Of a stretch of 64,000 nucleotides of DNA, positions 36,037-47,400 are shown piece after piece. Position 1 is the first letter of the stretch. Every line of letters begins with the position of its first letter. The notes below the pieces were generated by a model. It was not told the DNA's origin. It made no database searches and worked only from the letters and a program-made list of their open reading frames with translations. Source of the stretch: Crotophaga sulcirostris (Eukaryota; Chordata; Aves; Cuculiformes; Crotophagidae); contig VYZB01000076.1 of the NCBI GenBank assembly GCA_013397455.1, forward strand, positions 1 to 64,000, read 5' to 3'. A program made the translations under genes and the position numbers.

Positions 36037-36072
36037 GTTTTGGAGGCTATATCCTTTGCACTGACAGAAAAG
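36037..36072 (+). other. Candidate microexon, 36 nt
   Basis: It is preceded by a long pyrimidine tract ending TCCCTTCTCTCTATAG and followed by AGAAAAG then GTGAGTAG. It is 36 nt long with two open frames, VLEAISFALTEK or FGGYILCTDRK. An upstream alternative acceptor (CTTTTCCCAG, ending near 35992) would give an 80-nt exon. Confidence 0.22.
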
Positions 36073-37356
36073 GTGAGTAGATTTCCTGAACTCAGTTCTA
36101 GTTCATCACAGACACCAGCAGCAAAATTATAGGGTCATTCTGTAGGAATATTTTATGCACAATTTGTTCAGCCGACCAAGTTGTGGGAGGCAGAACATTA
36201 TTTGGTCAAAGGAGATGTTATCCATCTAAATGAGAATATATTCAGCATATGTAAAATGCATTTTTTTCAAAATTTAAAACATGTTGCTACTTATGATAGT
36301 TTGTCCGAATGCAGCTAATTCAAGTTGAATTTGCAGTCCAGCAATTTTCCAAAATGCAAAGTTTCTAAAACACCTGAAAGGAAGAATCCAGGTAATTTTT
36401 TAGAAGTCACAAAAAAAGCTGGCAAACTCAATTGAAATCAAAAGAAATCAGACAAAAATCAGGCATACAGTATGGGAAACTTCAGAGCAAAGAAGTTGTG
36501 TTGAAATTAAAGGAAAACAAAAGATATATTTTTAAAAAGGGAAGTCAGGCAACCAACCTTGCTTACAGTATTGTCCATTATCCTGGCAATCATTCCTTTA
36601 AAGTAAGGGGAATTTTATCTGAAAGGTAACACTGGGAATGAACTAACTTTTTTTCCTTGGTATGGGGTTGGTGGACTGACATTTTCTGAACAGTGTCTGA
36701 AATTCACTGCTTTGATCCAGCATTCAGCTGGAAGAATTTAAATAGTGACATCAAGATAATATTGCATTTTAACAGTCAAGTCATTGTAAACAATTATCTC
36801 CCAAATAAAACACACAGGGCAATAAGAAGCGGCTTAGATTAGGATATCAGCTTATCACAGGTAGGGGTTTGAGACAGGACCTTCAATAACAGTCAGTAAC
36901 AGCAGAGAGTTATTTTAGTTATTTTTATGCAGAGGTTCATGAAATTTAAGTCTTCTACCTTTCTTACTATTGCTTTTTCTATAAATCTGTAATTTATAAA
37001 ATACTGCTTGCAGTTAACCTTTTCATAGAAAGAAAGATTAAAGACTGCTTCAGAAGATAAAATACTGAAAAGAAACATAAGACTGTTACAATTACCAAAT
37101 AAAGATGGTACACAGAGGCTGGGAGAGGAAGGGAAGGGGAAATTTCTATTAAATTTACTGTATATGTTTGAGATCTATTTATTTTTATTTCATTTGGTTT
37201 CTAGAGGCCTGTTGCCTAAATCTCCAGCCTTTTGCTCCCTATTAATTGAACCCTAAATATCAATACCACTGAACATGTTCTATTTTTACACTGAGTCTAC
37301 AACACAGAGCAGGACTGTCCTGCACATTTGGGGAGTAACATTTGGCTCAGCAGTGA
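36073..37356. other. Unique AT-rich sequence, no gene seen
   Basis: Only short open frames (65 codons at 36432-36629 plus; 61 codons at 36893-37078 minus) without motifs. A purine stretch GGGAGAGGAAGGGAAGGGG lies near 37120. Confidence 0.55.
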
Positions 37357-37989
37357 AGTTATCAAAAGGGAAGCAAGCAGGTCACTTCCAGTTTTCAGTT
37401 TGTGTTTCCGTTGACCAATCATAATTCACTGAAATTTGTGGTTTTGTTATTGGAAATAATGCAATACTCGTACATCGGGAACCAGGTGAGATTCAACTGT
37501 CCATTTTATAAATCTGAGAGACTTTATAGCATTGATGCTCTTATACATGAGAATGGAGTTGCAACACCTAGTATAGAAAATCTCAGATTTCGAGGTGCCA
37601 ACAAACCACAGCTGAGGTGCTATAACCACAAGCAGATCCAGAAATTCCCCACAGATAGATATTGTCTTGAAGACAATAGGGCAGGAAGCCACAGCTTCCT
37701 GAGACAGGTAGCAGATCCCATCTCCTGCTTCTTGTTGGATTTTGAAGTCAACAGAGCCAGGAGCTGCTCTCTTCCACAGAAGCAATACGTCATCTACTCA
37801 GTGACAACTAACATCTTCCCTCATGAGCAGAAAGTCATGCTGAAGTACATTCAGTGTCTGCCAATATATTTAAAATTCTATTTAAAAAAGACAGTGGAAT
37901 ATCACCCTTTAAAAGTTAAAATTTTACACAAGCCCATACGTCCACTGTTCAGAAAATTGTTTAAACCCAGTGAGAAAATTTCTCTTTGA
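37357..37989 (+). other. Unusually long open frame, coding status unproven
   Basis: The frame is open from the TGA at 37354-37356 to the TGA at 37987-37989, about 210 codons, the longest in the window outside repeats. The first in-frame ATG is at 37459, giving 176 residues. An alternative GTG at 37402 gives 195. The middle (roughly codons for RFRGANKPQLRCYNHKQIQK and DPISCFLLDFEVNRARSCSL) has balanced composition, while the ends are AT-driven. I see no signal peptide, membrane segment or known motif. A donor-like CAG-GTGAGA sits at 37485 inside it. It might be a lineage-specific gene, an old retrocopy, or chance. Confidence 0.25.
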
Positions 37990-40900
37990 GGGGGGTCTTA
38001 CATAGACAGGTTACTATGACTAGAAATTACTTTTGCACAAAGAACAGAACGCTATGTTGAGAGTTAGAAGGCACCAAGTTTCAAACAGAGCTGGTCAAAA
38101 TTATTCTTCCCCACAATAAATATTTAGGAAAAAAATTCTTGAATGAATGCATGAAAAATTATAAACTTTTCCCTTTTGAGATTTTAATGAAAATTTAAAA
38201 CTAAGAAGCAAACTCTCTAACTCCTATTTACAAATTCATCAAAAGATATTGTTTCATGGAAATATTTTTTTTCATGATATTCTACATTAGAAAAAAAAGA
38301 AATTAAACCAGAGTTTGAAATATTATTAATGTGAAAGTGAAAAATGTCATTTTAGTTATTTTCATTTCATTACCTTTATTTTATGACATATCACATTATT
38401 ATAAAAATAAGTCCGAAACAAAGTATTTCAATTATTTTTAAGAGAAATTATTTAGCAGTATGTTTTTATTTCATTATAGAAAAAATATATTTTTTTCTAT
38501 GAGACATAACATCTAGTTCTCACCCAGAAAGTTTATTTGTCCCACAGGCCCTAAGCATCCCTCTAAGTACAAATGTATTATGAAGGAAGAATAACAACAA
38601 TGTTTTTCTTTGCTTACAGCACTGGACTGAGGTCTAACTGAGTTTAGTTATTTCAGAATATATATTTCATGTGGCCAGACTTTCTCAATACTGTCTACCT
38701 TTGGCTACTTCCATTCACTAAAAGAAATTCTAATGGGACATCAAAGTGATCTGTGGTAATTATAGCACTGAAAGTATGCTATTAGCAAATATTAGCTTTG
38801 CATTTGCTAACAGAAAATATAAGAACGGCTATAGAATCGCTACTGGTATAAATGGGATAAATTCTTACAATGTTCATAATTGTTTTGTGTCTAGGAAAAC
38901 ATATATGTGCACTGGTCAGCACACACTTAAGATGTCATGTCTGTACTAAATATTTCAGGTTGTATTTAGTAAAAGCTTTTAGAAATACTGGGAAAAATAT
39001 ATGTATTCTATCTGAAAACAAAAAAGATATTAGGATCTCATGATACTTTAAATTATAGCTGCTGGCCACAGAACATAGTTATCATAATCTTTTAAATTCT
39101 GTGTTCAAACTTCTTTAAAATTATCAGACTAATAATCAGAACTTGAATTAGGGATATATCCCCAATGTACAAACATTATACATTTGCCAAGGGGGGGATT
39201 CATCTTACTCTGTTGTATTACTTTTAGTTAACAACTATAATCAGGAAAAATAAATTTCGAAAATTGTGTAGATTGGGCATAGCTTTTTGCAAACGATAGT
39301 TTCAGAAGTAATAAAAGAATGCACAGACTCAACAAAAAAATGCTGAAAATTCAGGTTTTCCAGGAAGAATTTTAGCACTTTCTCAGAAATCCTACGCTTT
39401 AATTTCTGTTCCTCAATTTTTTGGGGTACCAATCACAGTAAAAACTTTGTCTGGCACCTAATAAACTAGCTATCTCAATAATCTACTTTAGCAAATACTG
39501 AGAAAATAATGGTACACTGAAATCCAAATGAAATATTAAGAGCAATACAAATAATTTTTAAGTCATAAAATTACAAAAAATGTTTCTTTCAGTGTGGTTA
39601 CTCAGTCTCATGGTATATCCCATATTTTTATGATATACATGATTAAATTAAATTCTGCTTTTAACAGGGAGAAAAATATTCTGAATTATTTCATATAAAA
39701 AGCCAAGGTACAAACTTGCAGTTTTCAGAAATGCTCATCTAACACTCCAGAAAGTAAGTCGGAGATTAAGTGCACAACTTTTTGCCTGTGAATATATAAA
39801 TAGTCTGAACAGCCAGGCTGAGCTTTGCAATCACTGAGATCAAGGAAAGGTTTGTCTTCACAGAGAATGGAAAGGCGCCAGCATTTCTGGACAACCTGCA
39901 TGTACACATGCATGTCTGCGTCCCTGTTGTTTCAAAAAGCCACTTGAAATTGCTGGTCCTGTTTCCACTGCTTTCATCTGAATCTCCCACCATATCTGCC
40001 TGAGCAGCTGAAGGAAAGGTGATGATGGCGTGAGTACTTGACCTCTGCTGTTTGCTGATTCTCAGGCATCATGTTTTCTGCAGTATAGAACTCTACCACC
40101 TACTCCGAAACAACTAATCCTAACAAATTAATTCTCAGATAACTTCTCCAGAATTACACTTTGCCTTTCATTTATTGTGCCTTCAGCTAGCTACTCCTGC
40201 TTCTTAAAGTTCCCCACTGCAAGCATACCTACCAGTCACTTTAGTGTGAACTGCATAACGCATTCTATATGTGAATTATTTTTGTTCTGCAGTCATAGCA
40301 AGTTTTTCTATTTCTTTAAGCCCAGGTTTATTTCCTCTTTTCTTTAATTCTAATTTAATATATGAGGCAAAAAAATTCCAAGTGGAGGTGCACCTGTTCA
40401 CAGCTAGTTTGGATTTGTATAACTCTAGTAGAGTATAACTCTATTAGATGGAGCAGTGTCTGTGTGTATGTATGTGTGTTTCACAGTGCACCAAAAAAGA
40501 TGAGGATAACATTTTTCAAATTAAAATGATCATTTTCATTTTAGCTGTGTCATAACACTTACATGTTGTTTTTCTCCAAATATTCGAAGCATAAAGTGTA
40601 AATTTTGAGATGACATCAACTAGAAATTCTGACCAATAGGAAGAGTGCAATACAATCTATTATACAAATAGTATAAGAAGCCAACTTTTAAATGTTTACA
40701 TGTAAGTTGCAGGCAAAATAGGGCTCATGCGATATTTGAGATACTACACATACTTGATGCTGGTGCTACTACTACTTTTCTATTCCCAGGTTTGTTCATT
40801 TAACACTGAGGTAGCGGACATTCACTTCCACCCATGATCTCACTTTGGTCACCTCATATTCTGTGAGATCAGTTATAACTCAAAACCCAGAACATAGGCA

Positions 40901-43410
40901 CTAAATCAGGTACCTGCCTTTTTACCTAATCAGTGGTAGTGATTTCCAGAAAAACACCAACACATCTGAAGCACTGTGGCTGGTCCCAGGTACAAAAGGC
41001 ATTTTCCTGAAAATTCAGAAATCCAACACACATATAGCCCAGATTTCAACAGGTTAAGTTAATAATCTTTAACTACAATGTGTTGTGTTCAAGCCCCATG
41101 AATGCTTAAAATCTGACCCCAGGAAGAAGCAGGATGCTTATCTGCAGCAGAAAATTTTGTTCTGTGATAAAATAGCATACAAAACTTGCAATAGATGCAA
41201 GCTTGCATAGAACAATTAATTCTTTGTTGGATCAATATGACTTTTCATGCCCAAGTTCTGTGACAATGACAGAGCACAGTTTAAAGAACTCCATGAAGAA
41301 GACCTAATGACCATTTTCAATTCTGCATGAAATTCGTTACACAGCGTTAATACAATGGAAATCAAGCTTTGCACCATGGGGCAGGAATAGAGTGCAGAAC
41401 AGCTTCTTCACAGTCTTTGTTTTGTTGTTTTGTTCACTTTTCATATACATTTTAACCCTGATGTGATATTTTGGAAATATTCAGTAGGTGGTTACTAATG
41501 CTAATTTCGTTAACGGTTTTATCACTTTTACACCTGCTGTTCAGGTTCATTATTTAACTTGCTGTGAACAACAGCAGTTTTTCCGTTTTCAGGGAATGTC
41601 TCATCCAGCAGAGCGTCTTATCTCACATCAATGGCCTTGGGAGGCAGATGATGGGGGAATTAGTTTGGTAAAACTGCGATAAAAATGTGACATTCCACTT
41701 AATAATTATGTTTTCATTGAAGTAGAAAATTCAATTCAATGTCTTCTGGAAGTGGTTTTCTTTTTAACCAGGCCCTTGGAGGTCTAAGCAAAGTAGGAGC
41801 AATTGGTCATTCTGCATTTTGGTAGGGTTAATAATGAATATGTCTAATGCAAAGGTGCCTCTGACCTAGAGCAATGAAAATTTTTCCAGCTCTGCTGGTA
41901 TCATGTGAGATAAAGTTTATTCTGCTCTGTAAACAACTCTTCCCCCTTCACAGACAGACACAGAAAAGTGGGGACATTCCTGGATTATCCCAGCCTGCTT
42001 CCACTATATATGAAAAAGGTTGAGAACCCACAGGCAGCTTTTTATGTCTTTCCCCACCAAGTGTATGTCATTTCAGCATACAGATATAATTTGATAAAGG
42101 CTCCTTATAAGAATTATTACGAGCATTTTATTTTAGAGGAGGAAAAATGAATAACTGTTTTCCCTTTCCTTTGTGGCATGCAAACTCCCTTACATTTACA
42201 CATTATGCAAACTTCAAGGAGGAAGCAGTTAGCATGTCAGAGAACCAGCAATGATAACACTTGAGTGGAGCAGTCTGTACCAGTCTCTTTAGTTTCACGA
42301 CAGGCACATTAGTCTGGATGTTAGCTGTTTCTCCTTAATTGGATTGCTTGCATAAATTGCAATACAAGGTGGACATGTGATAGCTTTCTTTTTCACCAAT
42401 CAGTCATGTCAAGAGAACCTTATGTATTTTATATAGAAAGTAGAAAAAAATGATAATTTGAAGAGATGAGAAGATGATGCAGGGTAAAAGCTGATATTCT
42501 TCCTTTATAACAGATAGCCCCAAGTTGTAGAGGCCATTATTTCTTGCATTTTCAGAGCAAATGAACTTGACAGATGGCTGTGTCACCTAAACCCCTACCT
42601 ACCAACTTGATTATGCAGAAAACAATACAATAGAAAAGAAATCATTACTGAAGGAACCTGGTTAGTCCACAGAGGGCTGAGCAGTGCAGAAGAACAAAAT
42701 TACAGTTGTGGAATTGAACAGCAAGAATACATTTAACATAAAGTGGGTTACAGCAAGGCAATCAGTCATGGCTAAAGCTATTGTCTGGGCTTGCTTGCAT
42801 GGTATATGAAGTAATCTGTCATCTACCACTGAATTTATGCTTAGTTTATAGTAGAAAAATACAAAGGTTTTGCCAGGGCATGTTCTGGTGGTCTTAAGTA
42901 GCTCAACTATGGATCTATGAAATTAAAATTATGAGAATTCAGGACCTTTTTCTGCTTTCAATGTGTTTTGGAGGACATTACTTTAACACCAAAGTAGTTT
43001 CTTCTCCTTTCTCCCCTGTTACTCAAACATTAACGAAATGACACCACTTAAATAAGGACAAAGCAGACTGGGAAAGACAAATATTCCATATCAGCGCAGG
43101 TTAGACAGCACCATCATGATTGCATAAAAATTTACACTGGATTTACTGGAAGTCTGGCTATGGAAGCCATGAAATGACATCTAGCAAGACAGGAACTGAA
43201 CAGAGCAGTACCTATTCCTGGCTGCCCAGTCCCCACTTCGTTAATTATTACACATTCTTTGCAAAAAAGATAAAATCTCTCATCAGTACTATTACTACTT
43301 ATCAGAGGTATTATTATATGATTTTATACATAATTTAAAACAAAATGGGCTTCCAGTATCTTTCTGTTCATCTCAACAGTTTCAAGCTATATTATCTACT
43401 AGTATATGCT
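37990..43410. other. Unique AT-rich sequence, no gene seen
   Basis: It includes an imperfect 16-bp tandem duplication at 40418-40449 (TATAACTCTAGTAGAG then TATAACTCTATTAGAT). A cleaner-textured stretch around 41880-42380 could be regulatory (for example GTGATAGCTTTC, CACCAATCAGTCATG with a CCAAT box, CCTTAATTGGATTGC). Minus-strand frames at 39725-39993 are open but unrecognised. Confidence 0.5.
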
Positions 43411-43438
43411 TGAGGACTTACCACCTGGTAAGACCTCA
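43411..43438. repeat. Near-perfect 28-nt palindrome
   Basis: TGAGGACTTACCA (43411-43423), spacer CC, then TGGTAAGACCTCA (43426-43438). The 13-bp arms pair with a single A:A mismatch. Confidence 0.9.
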
Positions 43439-44100
43439 TGTTAACATATTATTTAAATTAACTACATTTGAAATAACCCGGATCTTCTAGTATGCAATTA
43501 ACACCACTGAAAATATCCAGTTTAGCATGCCATATAATCCATACAAGCAGAAAGTTCAGTTCCTTTCATTTTGCAATTCCCTTTCAATAAGATGTTGACA
43601 AAAATTCACATTCTCAGCAGAAAATATTTCATTATTTTTGTCTCAGAGAAAACAAAATTTCTATTGAACCCAGACAAAGTGAGCATAGTAAATGATTCAG
43701 CCAACTTCAGAAGCCTCAACAAACATTTCTTTGCCATATACAGAATTTACATGCACATACCTCTCAATATTGATATTGATAATATGCATACACATATTTA
43801 CCTCTATATTGATGAAAGTCCTAAATATAATAAACTTTTTTCAGTCATTGAATCCTATTCAGCTCATCTTTGCAAAATCATATTTTATCTTCTAATCATT
43901 GCTCTGTTTCTGAAATCTTCCTCCTCCCAAAAGATCATCAGGATGTTCTCTGAGAAACCCAGAGGCTGCAAATACGCAAGAACAGAACTTTTCAAAGATG
44001 GTTCTGGAAGTCATTGGAAGGCAATGTTTCAGCATCCAAAATGTGAAGACCATTGTGGGGATACACCCGACATTTAGGCAGGAACAACAATTACTTTTAC
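43439..44100. other. Unique AT-rich sequence with a 168-codon open frame, probably chance
   Basis: The plus-strand frame 43571-44077 is rich in Ile, Phe, Asn, Lys and Ser, with blocks such as NIDIDNMHTHIYLYIDESPK. That fits AT-rich non-coding DNA. It stops just before the CR1 tail at 44101. Confidence 0.45.
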
Positions 44101-44480
44101 AGTTTCACAGTTTCACAGTATCACAATGTTGGAAAGGACCTCTGAGATCATCAAGTCCAACCTATAAGCCAACACTAACACCATCTCATCATCTAAACCA
44201 TGGCACTCAGTGCCTCTTCCAGTCTTCCCTTAAACACCTCCAGGGTCGGCGACCCCACCACCTCCCTGGGCAGCGCATTCCAATGGCCAATCACTCTTTC
44301 AGTGAAGAACTTTTTCCTAACATCAAGTCTAAACTTTCCCTGACGAAGCTTGAGTCTATGCCCTTTAGTTCTGTCACTGGTCACCTGAGAGGAGAGACCA
44401 GCCCCTGCTTGACTACAACCTTCTTTTAGGTAGTTGTAGGTAGAGAGCAATAAGGTCTCCGCTGAGCCTCGTCTTTAGCG
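44101..44480 (-). mobile_element. CR1 retrotransposon 3' fragment, about 380 bp
   Basis: The 3' end at 44101 shows tandem tail octamers on the plus strand (AGTTTCAC, AGTTTCAC, AGTATCAC). These are followed by GTTGGAAAGGACCTCTGAGA and ATCATCAAGTCCAACC, the conserved CR1 3' block. It runs to about 44480, at the position GAGCCTCGTCTTTAGCG. The octamer variant and the block wording differ from the copies at 8571 and 61327, so it belongs to a different CR1 subfamily. Confidence 0.93.
44193..44432 (-). pseudogene. CR1 ORF2 C-terminal remnant
   Basis: Within the minus-strand frame 44450-44193 the translation reads [20 protein letters not shown], then [20 protein letters not shown] and [15 protein letters not shown], ending shortly after. 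This is the well-conserved C-terminal end of CR1 ORF2, just before the stop codon. Only about 80 codons are present and the reverse transcriptase is missing entirely, so it cannot be functional. The plus-strand frame at 43998-44429 is its shadow. Confidence 0.88.
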
Positions 44481-47400
44481 ACTGTATTTATTAATTCATT
44501 GATATGTCTGTAACACCTCAAATCCTGTATTGGACTGGGATAAAGAGTCTGACAGTTAGGTCCAAAACATACTCTCCTTTTCCCTCCTTGCTTATTAAAT
44601 TTTGAAAGAACTGAATAGTTCACTTCATTTCCAATCAATTAAATTAGTTCAGGAGTAAAACATTTTTAACACTGAAAATGTCATTCTATTTTATCTGAAA
44701 ATTCACAGCCTGAAAACCAACAGTATAGCACAGCCTTATCAAGACAATCTTCCTCACTTCCTGATTTCAGATATTTTACTCCCCTCCTTCCATATGTATT
44801 CAGACTTTTGCCAGAGCAATCCACTCTTTTCTTGCTGCTCAGATTCCCAATATTCATCAGACTAATGCTAGCATAGGATGTAACAGTGATACTCTTCTGC
44901 TGATGCACTTCCCACTCTGAGCAAAAAAATATCTCTCATTTAAAACTAAACAGAAGATTACAAGAATCACATTCTCCCTATTCTAACCCATCTGTGTTTT
45001 TACTTCACCCAGGGTAGATTTTGATCTTCTCTTGGTCATTTCCTGGTGTATTTTCAGCCCTGCACCTAAATCAGACACATGCTTCTTGCAAGCCAAAAAT
45101 TGCATTGAGAAGCAGCTTTCCTCATGCTTCACACTTACCATAACAGCTGCTCGTTCATCTCAATTTTGATGTGTTTTTTTATAGAGTAAGTAATCCAAAG
45201 CTCTTCAGTTACTGTGTGAAACGAGTGTATGTGTGATTAATTGTTCTATTTTATATTATTAACCTACTAGGGATATTTTATTTTGTTTAGCAGGTTGAGC
45301 GTTCGTGAGATTGCAAAATCTTGAGATAAGAAAAATATTACCTAGTTCCTCTTCCTAGCAGGATACAGCTGTCCCCAGATGTATGTCAGATAATGGTGGT
45401 TCATCTTGCTTTAAATAAACAATCTCCCCTTGAAGTTTACGACTTGTCTTTGTCTCCCCAAGTAATATTACTGTTTGGAATTTTTATTTAAAGCAGTGTT
45501 TTTCTCCTCTACATTGAATCTGCAAACATAATTAATGGCATGAAATTGAACTGATTAACTGCTGATACATTTGCAGCTGAAGAAGTGCACAGGGCTATTG
45601 GTTTAATATGTGATATTCGCTGGCCACAGCTACGTTGCTTACATGCTGCTGGAGCTGGGATTCCTTCAAAGCTAGCGCACTTCCCAGCTAGGCCTGGAAC
45701 TAGTTCAGGCTGCACAAGTTGTGTGGACAACTCAAGCTACAAGACCCTTTTGGCTTTCATAGCGGGTGACATTGGGGCCATTTACAGACACTCTTGGTAT
45801 CAGTATTAAGACAGATGGGATATCTAGAAGAAACTAGTCTGGGGCATCATTCCTTTCCTGTTGACATGAGATCTACACGCAGTATAGGTCACTTCAATGG
45901 GCAGCATGTGAATGCGTTTTTCATCTCAAGCCCCTATGCGCAATATGTGAATATGAAACTGGCACAGCAGTGGTAACTAAATATCCGTCTTTGAGAGTAT
46001 TTATGTGCTGAAATACAGTTCTAGAAATGAATAAGTACATTAAATGCTCTATCAATTCAATTCTCATAACACGTACACATAACTATTTCTAATCATTCCT
46101 TTTGTAGTGGCTGGGGCACAGTAACATGTTCACTAATAGCCTTCAGAAGAGGCAAAATCTTAGGACTAGATCTTGTCACTGCTTGTGAAAAACTAATTGT
46201 ATATTCCAGCACTGGCTTTTAAAGATGAATATCATCTTGCTCTTAGAGCCCCAAACCACTAGAGCTTGCAACTTAATTCTGCAAAACTTTTCTTCATCTT
46301 CTATAACATGCTGCAAGGCAGTTCGAGATACTTAGTTGTTCACAGCATTAATTTACTTTATTGATGACATCATCAATATTTTGTCACTGTAGAGTTTAGT
46401 TGTCCTGAGTAAAGCTGACCATGGAAGTTCTGAACATTGATTTTTTTTTTTCCCTTCTGTAGCGTAAGCAAGTGATTTATCATATTCTTCTGGGACACCA
46501 GCCAGAGGCAAGAAATACCTCTAATAACATGCTCTAAAGTGACTTATACTGACTGTGTGTTTAAAAATCTGGTCAAGAAATGTGCTGTACCTGGACGTAT
46601 GGAACATCAACCTGTAGGAAAAACAGGAATGCTTTTTAAACAAAAAAGTGACACCTGTCACACACCAGACACTTAGCTTTCTTTCCAAAGAACTTAGAGA
46701 CTTCTTTCACTTATATTTGAATGTATAGACTTTTCTAACTCAATATTTATCATTTAAAAATCTCTGAATAAAAATATTGTGAAAATGCATCTCAAAATCA
46801 GAAAAAGGTAGAATAAAACAAAAATTTCATGTAGGAACTTCCTCTCTCAATAGGGGTTTATATTTTGCCATCACAAGTTTTACTAATTTTCTTTCCGTGA
46901 TAGTGTACCACAATATAATCTTGAAAAAAAATCTAATGCAACAAAAGCCACGATGATTTCAACCGCTGCACTACTTACGGAAAGCATATACATGAAAGCA
47001 AGCACAGGAAATAATTTCATGGGATTCCTATCTCTCTGTTGCCTCAGTAGATTCATGCATGTGCACAGGTAAAAGAGAAACAGATTGCATGCAATTAGAT
47101 GCTACATTTCCTTAGGTGACAAAGCTGACTACTTCGTGATTTATACAGCAGTCCCATAAGCAGTCATATTGGCACATACAGCAGGAGAAGGAAACACTAC
47201 CACAAGGATGGGAACAAATCACAAAATATTAGAGGAAATGGGACCTACTTATGCTGGAGGGAAAGAAAAAAATACGGAATGCATTTTACTTTACAGATAA
47301 AATTAATTTTAATTGAGGAAGCAGCTTGAAATAATTTACAAACACATTTAAATTGGTCTCAGAGTTATAACATTTCTAATATGCAAAAAGCCTAGAAATA

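Noticed and set aside
35810..36080. Three overlapping open frames rich in Ser, Leu, Phe and Pro
   Set aside because: Explained by the pyrimidine bias of the region.
39725..39993. Minus-strand open frames with an upstream acceptor-like TTCAGCTGCTCAG
   Set aside because: No convincing donor downstream and no recognisable peptide.
43571..44077. 168-codon plus-strand open frame
   Set aside because: Composition is AT-driven (Ile, Phe, Asn, Lys, Ser), there is no motif, and it ends next to a CR1 tail. A lineage-specific protein is not excluded, but not supported.
43998..44429. 143-codon plus-strand open frame
   Set aside because: It runs mostly through the antisense strand of the CR1 at 44101-44480.
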